Below, in pieces: positions 7,692 to 17,393 of a DNA stretch of 64,000 nt. Source of the DNA: Microvirga rosea (GTDB lineage: Bacteria > Pseudomonadota > Alphaproteobacteria > Rhizobiales > Beijerinckiaceae); the NCBI RefSeq assembly GCF_020595095.1, contig NZ_JAJDOP010000005.1, forward strand, positions 62,001-126,000, given 5' to 3'. Position numbers and translations under genes: made by a program. Each line of letters starts with the position of its first letter. The first letter of the stretch is position 1. The notes below the pieces were generated by a model. It was not told the origin of the DNA. It saw only the letters and a list, made by a program, of their open reading frames with translations, and searched no databases.

Positions 7692-8431
7692 GATGATCTC
7701 CGGCCCGCGATGATGACGCGCGCGCGTTCAAGGTCCTCGAAAGTGTCGACGCCGAGCGGGACATCGTCCACGACCACGGCGTCGATGCGCATGCCCGCCT
7801 CGATCGCGCGAAGCTGCTCCAGCTTTTCCCGCTTCTCCAGGGTCGAAGGGGACAATCCCACGAACCGCTGCAGGGCCTTGCGGCGATACGCGTAGAGCCC
7901 GATGTGGTGGTAGAGCGGACCGTCTCCGTACGGGGCGGTCGCGCGGGTAAAGTAGAGCGCTCTGAAATGATCCGGCGCGACTTCGCTGCCGATCATCTTC
8001 ACCACGTGGGGGTTCGTGCGCTCCTCCTCCCGGTCGATGACCGCCACGAGGGTCGCGATGTCGACGGAACTGTCGGACAGAGGCGCGACCGAGGCGGCGA
8101 CGGCGGCGGGATCGATGGTCGGCAGGTCGCCCTGGACGTTGACCACCACGTCATGACGGCCCTCGGGGTCGATCTTTTCCACAGCCTCGAAGATCCGGTC
8201 GGATCCTGACGCGTGATCGGCGCGGGTCATGACCGCGAGGCCGCCGGCCTTCGTGACGGCCTCCGCGATGGTCTCGGCATCGGTTGCGATGGCCACGGGA
8301 CCGATCTGCGCCTCCATGGCGCGCCTCCACACATGGACGATCATCGGTTCTCCGCCGATGTCGGCAAGAGGCTTGTTGGGCAATCGTGTTGCGGAAAGGC
8401 GGGCGGGAATCAGGACAATGGGATCGGACAT
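7688..8431 (-). CDS. kdsB: 3-deoxy-manno-octulosonate (KDO) cytidylyltransferase
   Basis: KdsB activates KDO with CTP to CMP-KDO for lipopolysaccharide inner-core assembly. The 247-residue protein has the nucleotide-binding N-terminus [19 protein letters not shown], then NVQGDLP (metal/nucleotide site, about 99-105) and HIGLYAYRR (about 185). The start is the ATG at 8431 ([12 protein letters not shown]); an in-frame start 12 codons upstream lacks family similarity. It is the first gene of the kdsB-pheA-GNAT operon, reading away from the cytochrome gene across a 261-base divergent promoter region. Confidence 0.96.
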   Translation of the reverse strand: MSDPIVLIPARLSATRLPNKPLADIGGEPMIVHVWRRAMEAQIGPVAIATDAETIAEAVTKAGGLAVMTRADHASGSDRIFEAVEKIDPEGRHDVVVNVQGDLPTIDPAAVAASVAPLSDSSVDIATLVAVIDREEERTNPHVVKMIGSEVAPDHFRALYFTRATAPYGDGPLYHHIGLYAYRRKALQRFVGLSPSTLEKREKLEQLRAIEAGMRIDAVVVDDVPLGVDTFEDLERARVIIAGRRSS

Positions 8432-8614
8432 GATACGTTCGGGGCCAGTGATGGGGGTCCTTAGCAAGGCCGCTCCGCTTTGTCATGGGCCCCGGGGCCG
8501 GGCGGGAAAAAGCGCCGGGACACAGAATTGACGGCCATGCGACCACGAGACCGGTCAAAAGCCGCTGAACCCCATTGTCAAACCCCCATCTCTGCGGCTA
8601 AGCAACGCCACGGT

Positions 8615-8633
8615 CGCGGGCACCCCGCCCGCG
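8615..8633. other. GC-rich hairpin in the kdsB/cytochrome divergent region
   Basis: CGCGGGC and GCCCGCG form a perfect 7-bp stem around ACCCC, 60 bases before the cytochrome c start and 180 bases before kdsB. It has no U-tract on either strand. It could lie in the cytochrome leader or mark an operator; nothing decides which. Confidence 0.35.
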
Positions 8634-8692
8634 CGCCTTTACGTTTCGTCGCGCCGGTTCCGCCGCAGGTTAAGGCGAGGAGAGCCTGATTC

Positions 8693-9235
8693 ATGAATAT
8701 CGAGACCAATAAGATCGCGGGCGCCGTTTTTGGGACGCTGCTCTTCGTGGTCGGCGTCAATGTCATCGCCAGCGGCGTGTTCTCGCCGAAGAGGCCCGCC
8801 GTTCCGGGCTATGATCTTCCGGCTCCCGAGGAGACCGCAGGCGGCGGCGCAGCAGCTCCGGCCGCCGCAGCCCAGCCCCTTCCGGTTCTCCTGGCGAAAG
8901 CCGATCCGGCGAAGGGCCAAGCCGCGGCGAAGAAGTGCCAGGCCTGCCACAGCTTCGAGAAGGGCGGACCGAACAAGGTCGGCCCGGATCTCTTCGGCGT
9001 CGTGGGCCGCCCGGTCGCCTCGCATGAGGGCTTCAACTATTCCGGCGCCCTGAAAGCCAAGGGCGGCAACTGGACCTATGAAGATCTCGACCACTTCATC
9101 AACAACCCGAAGCAGTACGTGCCCGGCACGCTGATGGCCTTCGCGGGCATCGCCAAGCCCGAGGAGCGCGCCGATATTCTGGCTTATCTCCGGTCGCTTT
9201 CGGACAGTCCGGTCGCGTTCCCGGCCGCCCAGTAA
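8693..9235 (+). CDS. cycM: Membrane-anchored cytochrome c (CycM/c552 type)
   Basis: This class I c-type cytochrome is tethered to the inner membrane by an uncleaved N-terminal helix (about 8-30, AGAVFGTLLFVVGVNVIA). An Ala/Gly/Pro-rich linker precedes the haem domain with CQACH at Cys82-Cys85-His86. The distal ligand is most likely Met148 in PGTLMAF. In the alphaproteobacteria such proteins shuttle electrons from the bc1 complex to aa3 oxidase on the periplasmic face. The length of 180 fits the family. A GAGGAGAG Shine-Dalgarno lies about 9 bases before the ATG. It is followed by a strong terminator, so it is monocistronic. Confidence 0.93.
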   Translation: MNIETNKIAGAVFGTLLFVVGVNVIASGVFSPKRPAVPGYDLPAPEETAGGGAAAPAAAAQPLPVLLAKADPAKGQAAAKKCQACHSFEKGGPNKVGPDLFGVVGRPVASHEGFNYSGALKAKGGNWTYEDLDHFINNPKQYVPGTLMAFAGIAKPEERADILAYLRSLSDSPVAFPAAQ

Positions 9236-9262
9236 TTCCGACCTGCCGATTATTTTTCTCCA

Positions 9263-9292
9263 AAGCCGGGCTCCAAGCCCGGCTTTTGTTTT
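9263..9292 (+). terminator. Rho-independent terminator of the cytochrome c gene
   Basis: AAGCCGGGC and GCCCGGCTT form a perfect 9-bp stem with loop TCCAA, followed by a T-rich tail (TTGTTTT). It lies 27 bases after the cytochrome stop codon. Confidence 0.88.
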
Positions 9293-9373
9293 GGCCGGGT
9301 GCCCTTGCACTCGTCCCATTGTGGACAAAAATGTATCGACTTGTGAAAGACGCCTCACACTCAGGAGTGCCTT

Positions 9374-11215
9374 GTGATCCGTCCCATCCTGCTGAGCCTG
9401 CTCGCCTGCCTGTCATTCTCGACCGTCTTGGCACAGGAGGCTCCCTGGAGACACGGAGCGGCCCTGCTGGGCGAGCCGAAATACCCTCCTGATTTCAAGC
9501 ATTTCGACTATGTGAACCCGAACGCCCCCAAGGGTGGCCTCGTGCGTTTCGGCGTTCAGGGGACCTTTGACAGCTTCAACATCGCCGTGGCGGGCGTGAA
9601 GGGCTCGCCGGAGGCCGGACTGGGGCTCGTCTACGAGACCCTGGTGACCTCTTCCCTGGATGAGCCGAGCGCCACCTATGGGCTCCTGGCCGAGGCGTTC
9701 TCCTATCCGGAGGATTACTCGTCGGTGACGTTCCGGCTCCGTCCCGAGGCGAAATGGAACGACGGCAAGCCCGTCACCGCCGACGACGTGATCTTTTCGT
9801 TCGAGGTCCTGAAAGCCAACAGCCCGACCTACGCGTTCTACTACAAGAACGTCGAGAAGGCGGAAAAGCTGGGCGAGCGGGAGATCCGGTTCGTGTTCGA
9901 CGAGAAGGGCAACCGCGAGCTGCCGCAGATCATGGGCCAGCTTCTCATTCTTCCCAAGCATTGGTGGGAAGGCACGACGCCTGACGGACGCAAGCGGGAC
10001 ATCACGCAGACGGGCCTTGAGCCGCCGCTCGGCTCCGGGCCCTACCGGCTCAAGAGCTTCGATGCAGGCCGCAATTCGACCTATGAACGGGTGAAGGATT
10101 ATTGGGGCGCCGGCGTGAACGTGAATGTCGGCCAGAACAACTTCGACGAGGTCCGTTACGAATACTATCGCGACGCCACCGTTCTGCTGGAAGCCTTCAA
10201 GGGCGACCGGATCGACTTCCGGGTCGAGAACAGCGCCCGCAACTGGGCGACGGGCTACGATTTTCCGGCGCGCCAGCAGGGCAAGGTCATTCTGGAGGAA
10301 TTTCCGAACCGGACATCCGGCGTGATGCAGGCCTTCGTGCTCAATCTGCGCCGCGACAAATTCAAGGATCAGCGCGTCCGGCGCGCATTCAACCTCGCGT
10401 TTCCGTTCGAGGAGATCAACCGAACGATTTTCTCCGGCCAATACGAGCGGATCGGAAGCTATTTCCAGGGTCTCGATCTCGCTTCTTCGGGTTTGCCCGA
10501 GGAGAAGGAACGCGCGATCCTGGAATCGATCAAGGACAAGATTCCGGCCGAAGTCTTCACCACGCCCTACAAAAATCCGGTGAGCGACACGACCGATGCG
10601 GTGCGTGCCAACCTTCGCGAAGCGGACCGTCTGCTGCGGGAAGCCGGCTGGGAGCTGAAGGATCGCCGCCGCGTCAACGCCAAGGGAGAGACGCTGACAG
10701 TGGAGCTCCTCGGCGACACCCCGAACGACGAGCGGGTCTATCTCCCCTACAAGGCTTCTCTCGACCGCCTCGGCATCGTCACGACGGTGCGTATCGTGGA
10801 CGATGTTCAGTACGTCAACCGCACCCGCTCCTTCGACTTCGACATCGCCGGCGGCATCTGGGTGCAGTCGCAATCGCCCGGAAACGAGCAGCGCGAGTTC
10901 TGGGGCTCCCAGGCGGCCCGGCGGGAAGGATCGCGCAATCTCCCGGGCATCAGCGATCCCGGTGTCGACGCCCTGATCGACCGCGTGATCTTCGCCAAGG
11001 ACCGCGAGGAACTGGTTGCGGCCACGAAGGCGCTGGACCGGGTGCTTCTTGCCCATGACTACGTCGTCCCTCAATGGACTTATGGCAAGCAGCGCACGGC
11101 CCGGTGGGATCGGTTCAGCCGCCCGGAGACGATGCCCCGCTACGGCGCGTCCGCATTCCCGACGATCTGGTGGTTCGACGCGGCGAAGGCCGCCAAGACG
11201 GGAGCGGTGCGATGA
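9374..11215 (+). CDS. ABC transporter substrate-binding protein, family 5 (YejA-like), first copy
   Basis: This 613-residue periplasmic solute-binding protein is of the peptide/nickel family 5, YejA subgroup. It has a Sec signal peptide (MIRPILLSLLACLSFSTVLA, cleavage before QEAPW) and the subgroup's hallmark FKHFDYVNPNAPKGG close to the N-terminus. Conserved family-5 segments follow (PEAKWNDGKPVTADDVIFSF; LGSGPYRL). The GTG start at 9374 follows AGGAG at 9363-9367 and yields a complete signal peptide. It is the first gene of an operon with a paralogue, yejB, yejE and yejF. YejABEF imports oligopeptides (microcin C in E. coli); the ligand here is unknown. Confidence 0.93.
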   Translation: MIRPILLSLLACLSFSTVLAQEAPWRHGAALLGEPKYPPDFKHFDYVNPNAPKGGLVRFGVQGTFDSFNIAVAGVKGSPEAGLGLVYETLVTSSLDEPSATYGLLAEAFSYPEDYSSVTFRLRPEAKWNDGKPVTADDVIFSFEVLKANSPTYAFYYKNVEKAEKLGEREIRFVFDEKGNRELPQIMGQLLILPKHWWEGTTPDGRKRDITQTGLEPPLGSGPYRLKSFDAGRNSTYERVKDYWGAGVNVNVGQNNFDEVRYEYYRDATVLLEAFKGDRIDFRVENSARNWATGYDFPARQQGKVILEEFPNRTSGVMQAFVLNLRRDKFKDQRVRRAFNLAFPFEEINRTIFSGQYERIGSYFQGLDLASSGLPEEKERAILESIKDKIPAEVFTTPYKNPVSDTTDAVRANLREADRLLREAGWELKDRRRVNAKGETLTVELLGDTPNDERVYLPYKASLDRLGIVTTVRIVDDVQYVNRTRSFDFDIAGGIWVQSQSPGNEQREFWGSQAARREGSRNLPGISDPGVDALIDRVIFAKDREELVAATKALDRVLLAHDYVVPQWTYGKQRTARWDRFSRPETMPRYGASAFPTIWWFDAAKAAKTGAVR

Positions 11216-13089
11216 CCACACCCACGCGCAGAACCGTTCTGCTCGGCAGCGCCGCGGCTGCGTTTCTCACGTCCCGATCCGGATCGGGTTTCGCGCAATC
11301 GGGCGAGGCTCCATCGGACGGTGTCGAACAGCACGGCTTGTCCAGCTTCGGCGATCTCAAGTATCCGCCGGACTTCAAGCATTTCGACTACGTGAACCCG
11401 CATGCCCCGAAGGGCGGAACGCTGGCGATCCAGATCAAGCAGGGCGTCGGCAACCAGAACTTCGACACGTTCAACACGCTGAACGTCTATGTCCTCCAAG
11501 GGGACGGCGCGGCCGGAATGACCGGAACCTTCGACAGCCTCATGGCGGGCTCGGGCGACGAGCCCGACGCTCTCTATGGTCTTGTCGCCCGCGCCGTGCG
11601 CGTGTCCGATGACAAGCGCACCTATCGTTTCCTGCTCCGGCCGGAGGCGCGGTTTCACGACGGCTCTCCGCTGACGGCCAGGGACGCCGCCTTCTCCTTC
11701 AATATCCTCAAGGAGAAAGGGCATCCGACCTTTCGTCTCCTCCTGACCCAACTGGAAAGCGCGGAGGCGGAAAGCGACGGCGTTCTGCGCGTCCAGCTCG
11801 CTCCGAAGCGCAACCGGGACCTGCACCTCGTGATCGGCGGGCTGCCGATCTTTTCCCAGGCTTACTGGAAGGACAGGAATTTCGAAGCCTCCACCCTGGA
11901 GCCGCCGCTCGGATCGGGTCCGTACAAGGTCGGACATTTCGAGCAGGGCCGTTTCATCGAGTTCGAGCGCGTGGCGGATTACTGGGCGAAAGACTTGCCG
12001 GTCAATGTCGGGCAGAACAACTTCGACCGCATCCGTTACGAGTATTTCCGCGACCGCGTCGTGGCCTTCGAGGCGTTCAAGAACGGAACGCTGAACTTCA
12101 ACGAGGAATTCACGTCCCGCACCTGGGCGACCGGTTACGATTTTCCCGCGATCCGTGAAGGCCGCGTGAAAAAGGAGGAGATCCCGAACGACGCTCCTTC
12201 GGCGATTCAGGGATGGTACTTCAACACGCGCCGCGATGCCTTCAAGGATCCCCGCATTCGGGAAGCCATCGGGCTCGCCTTCGATTTCGAATGGACGAAC
12301 ACCAACATCATGTATGGCGCTTACGAGCGCCTCACCTCCTATTTCGAAAACTCGGACATGAAGGCGAGCGGCATGCCCTCTCCCGAGGAAATCGCGCTCC
12401 TCGAACCCTTCCGTGACAAGCTTCCGTCGTCCGTTTTCGGCGAGCCCTACACACCGCCGGGTTCGGACGGCTCGGGACAGGATCGCCGCCTGCTGCGCCG
12501 GGCCGACGAACTCCTGCGCGAGGCTGGATGCAAGCGGGACGGCGGCGTGCTCAAGCTGCCGAACGGCCAGCCCTTCACGATCGAGTTTCTGGACTTTCAG
12601 GCGGCCTTGCAGCCCCATACGCAGCCGTTTCAGGCCAATCTGAAGCGTCTGGGCATCAATGCGCAATCGCGCATCGTGGATGCCGCCCAGTATCAGCGCC
12701 GGATGGAAGCCTATGACTTCGACATGGCGTCCCGCGCCCTATCGGGCTCGGCGACGCCGGGAGATTCACTCAGGGTCGTGTATGGGTCCGAAGCCGGCAA
12801 GGCACCCGGCTCCTACAACATTGCGGGGATCGCCAACCCGGCCGTCGATGCCCTCGTGGACATCATCGGGTCGGCCGATACCCGGCAGGAGCTCGTGATC
12901 GCCTGTCGCGCCCTCGACCGCGTTCTGCGCGCGAACCATTACTGGGTGCCCATGTGGTTCAAGCCGACCACATGGGTCGCCTACTGGGACATGTTCTCTC
13001 GCCCGGAGACGAAGCCCCGGCTGGGCTCGGGCGCGCCCGGAACATGGTGGTACGACGCCGAAAAGGCTCGGCGGATCGGGAGAGGCTAG
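11212..13089 (+). CDS. ABC transporter substrate-binding protein, family 5 (YejA-like), second copy
   Basis: This tandem paralogue of the preceding gene has 625 residues and overlaps its stop codon (ATGA). It shares FKHFDYVNPHAPKGG, the ARFHDGSPLTARDAAFSF segment, NVGQNNFDRIRYEYFRD and the C-terminal FSRPETKPRLG. Its N-terminus differs: TRRTVLLGSAAAAFLTS is a twin-arginine (Tat) signal, whereas the first copy has a plain Sec signal. Sequences have diverged outside the core, so the two probably bind different peptides while sharing the YejBEF pore and ATPase. Which copy is the functional YejA equivalent cannot be decided from sequence. Confidence 0.92.
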   Translation: MTTPTRRTVLLGSAAAAFLTSRSGSGFAQSGEAPSDGVEQHGLSSFGDLKYPPDFKHFDYVNPHAPKGGTLAIQIKQGVGNQNFDTFNTLNVYVLQGDGAAGMTGTFDSLMAGSGDEPDALYGLVARAVRVSDDKRTYRFLLRPEARFHDGSPLTARDAAFSFNILKEKGHPTFRLLLTQLESAEAESDGVLRVQLAPKRNRDLHLVIGGLPIFSQAYWKDRNFEASTLEPPLGSGPYKVGHFEQGRFIEFERVADYWAKDLPVNVGQNNFDRIRYEYFRDRVVAFEAFKNGTLNFNEEFTSRTWATGYDFPAIREGRVKKEEIPNDAPSAIQGWYFNTRRDAFKDPRIREAIGLAFDFEWTNTNIMYGAYERLTSYFENSDMKASGMPSPEEIALLEPFRDKLPSSVFGEPYTPPGSDGSGQDRRLLRRADELLREAGCKRDGGVLKLPNGQPFTIEFLDFQAALQPHTQPFQANLKRLGINAQSRIVDAAQYQRRMEAYDFDMASRALSGSATPGDSLRVVYGSEAGKAPGSYNIAGIANPAVDALVDIIGSADTRQELVIACRALDRVLRANHYWVPMWFKPTTWVAYWDMFSRPETKPRLGSGAPGTWWYDAEKARRIGRG

Positions 13090-13091
13090 GC

Positions 13092-13496
13092 TTGACCGCC
13101 GTTGGAAGCGTAGCAGCGGTTCGGGGCGCCCCCCGCCAGATCCTTCGCCTCGAAGGCGCGGCCCTTTTCCTTCTGGCAACGATCGGTTTCGGCCTGACCG
13201 GACTGTCCTGGTGGCTCTTCGTCGTCCTGTTTCTGGCCCCCGATCTCGGGCTCATCGGGTATCTCGCAGGTCCTCAGAAGGGGGCTATCCTCTACAACGC
13301 GCTTCATTCTACCATTGCGCCCGCCCTCCTTGCGGGATGCTGGTTCCTCGTCCGGGAGCCGCTTCTCGCGGGATTGGCCGCCATCTGGGCGGCACACATC
13401 GGATTCGACCGCACGTTAGGATATGGATTGAAATACGCGTCTGCTTTCGGTGACACCCATCTTGGCCGCATCGGCCGGCGGCAGGGGGGCGCCTGA
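13092..13496 (+). CDS. DUF4260 family membrane protein
   Basis: This small (134-residue) hydrophobic protein has four likely membrane segments and the DUF4260 signature: RLEGAALFLL, SWWLFVVLFLAPDLG, GYLAGP, YNALHS, and a C-terminal HIGFDRTLGYGLKY...FGDTHLGRIG. The start taken is TTG at 13092, two bases after the stop of the upstream binding protein; longer frames reach back into that gene and are unlikely. Its stop overlaps the yejB start (TGATG), so it is translated as part of the transporter operon. No function is established for the family, and a link to peptide uptake is only positional. Confidence 0.82.
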   Translation: MTAVGSVAAVRGAPRQILRLEGAALFLLATIGFGLTGLSWWLFVVLFLAPDLGLIGYLAGPQKGAILYNALHSTIAPALLAGCWFLVREPLLAGLAAIWAAHIGFDRTLGYGLKYASAFGDTHLGRIGRRQGGA

Positions 13497-14596
13497 TGCT
13501 CGCCTATATCGCACGCCGCATTCTTCTCATGATTCCGACGCTGCTCGGCATCATGTTGATTTCCTTCGTCATTGTGCAATTCGCTCCCGGCGGTCCGGTG
13601 GAGCGCGTCATCGCCCAGCTTCAGGGACAGGATTCCGGAGCCACGTCGCGGATTTCCGGTGGAGGAAGCGATTTCTCCGGCGGACAGAATACCGGCGGCG
13701 GCGAAACATCCTCGCGCTATCGCGGAGCGCAGGGCCTCGATCCGCAATTCATCAAGCAGCTCGAAGTGCAGTTCGGCTTCGACAAACCCGCTCCCGAGCG
13801 CTTTCTCAAGATGCTGTGGGATTATAGCCGTTTCGATTTCGGCAAGAGCTATTTCCGCGACATTTCCGTGTTGCAGCTCATCAAGGAGAAGCTCCCGGTT
13901 TCCGTCAGCCTCGGCCTCTGGATGACCGTGCTGTCCTACGCGATCTCGATTCCTCTCGGGATCCGCAAGGCCGTGAAGGATGGTACCGCGTTCGATATCT
14001 GGACGTCCGGCGTCGTGATCGTCGGCTATGCGATCCCGGGATTCCTCTTTGCGATCCTTCTGATCGTTCTCTTCGCCGGCGGATCGTTCTGGCAGATCTT
14101 TCCGTTGCGCGGCCTGACCTCTGAGAACTGGGATCAGTTGTCCGTCGGTGGAAAGATCGTCGACTACTTCTGGCACATCGCCCTGCCGATCACCGCCATG
14201 GCCCTCGGCGCCTTCGCCACCTCGACATTGCTGACCAAGAACTCGTTCCTCGACGAGATCCGCAAGCAGTACGTGCTGACGGCGCGCATGAAAGGATTGT
14301 CCGAGAGGCAGGTGCTCTACGGCCATGTCTTCCGCAATGCGATGCTCATCGTGATCGCCGGCTTTCCAGGCGCCTTCATCGGTGCGTTCTTCGCCGGCGC
14401 GCTGCTCATCGAGACGATCTTCTCCCTCGACGGTCTCGGGCTTCTCTCCTTCGAGTCGATCGTCAACCGCGATTATCCAGTGGTCTTCGCGAATCTCTAC
14501 ATCTTTTCCCTCGTAGGACTTGCGGTGAATCTGATTTCCGATCTGACCTACACGTGGATCGACCCGCGCATCGATTTCGAAACGCGAGAGGTGTGA
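13496..14596 (+). CDS. yejB: Peptide ABC transporter permease (YejB-like)
   Basis: This 366-residue inner-membrane permease of the DppB/OppB family is of the YejB subtype, recognised by the long periplasmic insert after the first helix that is rich in Gly/Ser (about 45-80, GGGSDFSGGQNTGGGETS). About six transmembrane helices are visible. The EAA-type cytoplasmic loop reads YVLTARMKGLSERQVLYGHVF (about 258-278), the contact site for the ATPase. The ATG overlaps the DUF4260 stop. It pairs with YejE to form the pore. Confidence 0.94.
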   Translation: MLAYIARRILLMIPTLLGIMLISFVIVQFAPGGPVERVIAQLQGQDSGATSRISGGGSDFSGGQNTGGGETSSRYRGAQGLDPQFIKQLEVQFGFDKPAPERFLKMLWDYSRFDFGKSYFRDISVLQLIKEKLPVSVSLGLWMTVLSYAISIPLGIRKAVKDGTAFDIWTSGVVIVGYAIPGFLFAILLIVLFAGGSFWQIFPLRGLTSENWDQLSVGGKIVDYFWHIALPITAMALGAFATSTLLTKNSFLDEIRKQYVLTARMKGLSERQVLYGHVFRNAMLIVIAGFPGAFIGAFFAGALLIETIFSLDGLGLLSFESIVNRDYPVVFANLYIFSLVGLAVNLISDLTYTWIDPRIDFETREV

Positions 14597-14597
14597 G

Positions 14598-15764
14598 ATG
14601 AACGAGAACGTTCCTGTCGCCTCTCCGGCCGCGAATGCCCCGGTTGCCCCGCCGCTGCCGCGGGAAGGCTTCATCCGCCTGTCGCCCCTCAACCGCCGTC
14701 GCTTCCAGAACTTCAAAGCCAACAGACGCGGCTATTGGTCTTTCTGGATCTTCATGGTCCTGTTTGTCCTGAGCCTGTTCGCGGAGTTCATCGCGAACGA
14801 CAAACCCCTCCTCGTCTCCTACAAGGGCGAGCTGCTTTATCCCGTCTTCGTCGAGTACCCGGAAGAGAAGTTCGGCGGCTTCCTCGCACAGACCGACTAT
14901 CGCGATCCCGTGATCGCCAAGGAAATCGCCGAGAACGGCTGGGCGCTCTGGGCACCGGTTCATTTCTCCTACAACACGCATAATCTGGACCTTCCGGTCC
15001 CGGCGCCCGCGCCCCCCACTTGGATGCTGACCGACGAGCAGTGCCGTCCGATCGCCGAGCGCACCGGCGGCACGGGATGCCGCGACATCGAGTGGAACTG
15101 GCTCGGCACCGACGACCAAGGCCGAGATGTCGTGGCACGGCTGATCTACGGCTTCCGGATCTCCGTCCTGTTCGGCCTGATCCTCGCCGGGATCTCATCG
15201 GTGATCGGCGTTCTGGCGGGCGCGATCCAGGGCTATTTCGGCGGTTGGGTCGATCTGCTCTTTCAGCGCTTCATCGAGGTCTGGACCGCGATACCGGCCT
15301 TGTATCTCCTCATCATCATTTCGGCGATCATCACACCGAGCTTCTTCGTGCTTCTCGGCATCCTTCTGCTCTTCTCCTGGGTGTCGCTCGTCGGCGTGGT
15401 GCGGGCCGAGTTCCTGCGGGCCCGCAACTTCGAATACGTGCGCGCCGCAAGAGCGCTTGGGCTGTCGAACGTGACGATCATGTTCAAGCATCTGCTCCCC
15501 AACGCCATGGTGGCGACGCTGACCTTCCTGCCGTTCATCCTCAACGGCTCCATCACGACGCTCACATCGCTCGATTTCCTGGGCTTCGGCCTGCCGCCAG
15601 GCTCTCCCTCCCTCGGCGAGATGCTGGCTCAGGGAAAAGCGAACCTGCAGGCGCCATGGCTCGGGTTGACCGGCTTTTTCGTGATTGCCCTGATGCTGAG
15701 CCTGCTGATCTTCGTCGGCGAGGCGGTGCGCGATGCTTTCGATCCGCGAAAGACCTTCCAATGA
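14598..15764 (+). CDS. yejE: Peptide ABC transporter permease (YejE-like)
   Basis: This is the second pore subunit, 388 residues, of the DppC/OppC family with the YejE-type long N-terminal periplasmic region between helix 1 (about 48-65) and the core. Within that region is the family's GTDDQGRDVVARL motif (about 172-184). The C-terminal half has five helices and the EAA loop RARNFEYVRAARALGLSNVT. It starts one base after yejB ends, and its stop overlaps the yejF ATG. Confidence 0.94.
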   Translation: MNENVPVASPAANAPVAPPLPREGFIRLSPLNRRRFQNFKANRRGYWSFWIFMVLFVLSLFAEFIANDKPLLVSYKGELLYPVFVEYPEEKFGGFLAQTDYRDPVIAKEIAENGWALWAPVHFSYNTHNLDLPVPAPAPPTWMLTDEQCRPIAERTGGTGCRDIEWNWLGTDDQGRDVVARLIYGFRISVLFGLILAGISSVIGVLAGAIQGYFGGWVDLLFQRFIEVWTAIPALYLLIIISAIITPSFFVLLGILLLFSWVSLVGVVRAEFLRARNFEYVRAARALGLSNVTIMFKHLLPNAMVATLTFLPFILNGSITTLTSLDFLGFGLPPGSPSLGEMLAQGKANLQAPWLGLTGFFVIALMLSLLIFVGEAVRDAFDPRKTFQ

Positions 15765-17389
15765 CAGAACCGCTTCTCTCCGTTCAGGATCTGTCTGTCG
15801 CGTTCCGTCAGGACGGGCGCGAGATGCTGGCCGTCGATCATGTGTCCTTCGACATCAAGGCGGGCGAGACGGTCGCGCTGGTGGGCGAATCCGGGTCGGG
15901 TAAATCCGTCTCCGCCCTGTCGGTCCTGAAACTCCTGCCCTACCCGGCGGCCTCTCACCCATCGGGGCGGATCCTGTTCAAAGGGCAGGATCTCCTCACC
16001 GCCGACGAGAATGCGATGCGCCGCGTTCGCGGCAACGACATCACCATGGTGTTTCAGGAGCCGATGACCTCGCTCAATCCGCTGCACACCATCGAGCGGC
16101 AGATCGGCGAGATTCTAAAGCTCCACCGCGGTCTGTCGGATCGCGCCGCGCGCACGCGGACCCTCGAGCTTCTCTCCCTCGTCGGCCTTCGCGATGCGGA
16201 GAGCCGTCTCAATGCCTATCCGCACCAGCTCTCGGGCGGTCAGCGCCAGCGCGTGATGATCGCCATGAGCCTTGCCAACGAGCCGGATCTCCTGATCGCC
16301 GACGAGCCGACGACCGCCCTCGACGTCACGGTGCAGGCGCAGATCCTGAAGCTGCTTGCGGAGCTCAAGGGACGGCTCAACATGGCCATGCTTTTCATCA
16401 CCCACGATCTCGGCATCGTGCGGAAAGTGGCGGATCGCGTGTGCGTCATGCTCAAGGGCCGGATTGTCGAGCACGGCACGGTCGCGGAGGTCTTCCGGAA
16501 CCCGCAGCACCCCTATACGCAAAAGCTCCTCGCGGCCGAGCCCAAAGGCCGCGCCAATCCCGTTGCGACCGACGCACCGACCATCGTCGAAGCCGGACCC
16601 ATCAAGGTGTGGTTTCCGATCAAGCGCGGCTTCATGCGAAAGACCGTGGGACACGTGAAGGCCGTGGACGGAATCTCCGTCCGTGTCCGCCAGGGCGAGA
16701 CCGTGGGCGTGGTCGGCGAATCCGGATCCGGCAAGACCACGCTGGGTCTTGCCATTCTGCGTCTCGTCTCGTCGGAGGGTCCGGTGGTCTTCCTCGGCAA
16801 CCGCATCGACACTCTCGGATCACGGGAGATCCGGCCCATGCGCAAGGATCTGCAGGTGGTCTTCCAGGATCCCTACGGCTCCCTGTCCCCCCGTCTCTCG
16901 GTGGCGGAAATCGTGGAAGAAGGCCTTCTCGTCCAGAACCGCGGCCTGTCCTACGATGACCGTCGGGCGGTCGTCGCCCGCGCGCTTGCCGATGTGGGGA
17001 TCGACCCCGCCACCATGGATCGCTATCCGCATGAGTTTTCCGGGGGGCAGCGTCAACGCATCGCCATCGCGCGGGCCGTGGCCCTGGAGCCGCGCTTCAT
17101 CATGCTGGACGAGCCGACCTCGGCTCTCGACATGTCGGTGCAGGCACAGATCGTCGAGCTGCTGCGCGATCTCCAGAAACGGCGCAATCTCGCCTACATG
17201 TTCATCAGCCACGACCTCAAGGTCGTGCGGGCCCTCGCCAACCACGTCATCGTCATGCAGAACGGCAAGGTTGTCGAAGAGGGAGCGGCTGAGGCGATTT
17301 TCAGCCGTCCCCAAACGGATTATACCCGGGCTCTCTTCGCCGCCGCCTTCAATCTGGAAGCGGACAGCCTGAACGCGGTCCGCGAGTGA
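15761..17389 (+). CDS. yejF: Peptide ABC transporter ATP-binding protein with two fused ABC domains (YejF-like)
   Basis: This 542-residue fused ATPase energises the YejBE pore. Each half has a full set of motifs: [18 protein letters not shown] and DEPTTALD in the first (about 1-270), then [18 protein letters not shown] and DEPTSALD in the second (about 290-542), each followed by an H-loop (THD, SHD). The oligopeptide-family C-terminal extension after the first domain is shortened, as in other YejF proteins. The ATG at 15761 overlaps the yejE stop. It is the last transporter gene; the CDF gene follows after only four bases. Confidence 0.95.
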   Translation: MTEPLLSVQDLSVAFRQDGREMLAVDHVSFDIKAGETVALVGESGSGKSVSALSVLKLLPYPAASHPSGRILFKGQDLLTADENAMRRVRGNDITMVFQEPMTSLNPLHTIERQIGEILKLHRGLSDRAARTRTLELLSLVGLRDAESRLNAYPHQLSGGQRQRVMIAMSLANEPDLLIADEPTTALDVTVQAQILKLLAELKGRLNMAMLFITHDLGIVRKVADRVCVMLKGRIVEHGTVAEVFRNPQHPYTQKLLAAEPKGRANPVATDAPTIVEAGPIKVWFPIKRGFMRKTVGHVKAVDGISVRVRQGETVGVVGESGSGKTTLGLAILRLVSSEGPVVFLGNRIDTLGSREIRPMRKDLQVVFQDPYGSLSPRLSVAEIVEEGLLVQNRGLSYDDRRAVVARALADVGIDPATMDRYPHEFSGGQRQRIAIARAVALEPRFIMLDEPTSALDMSVQAQIVELLRDLQKRRNLAYMFISHDLKVVRALANHVIVMQNGKVVEEGAAEAIFSRPQTDYTRALFAAAFNLEADSLNAVRE

Positions 17390-17393
17390 CACC

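Noticed and set aside
11140..12666. 508-codon minus-strand open frame opposite the second YejA-like gene
   Set aside because: Antisense shadow; sense gene has signal peptide and family motifs, this frame has none.
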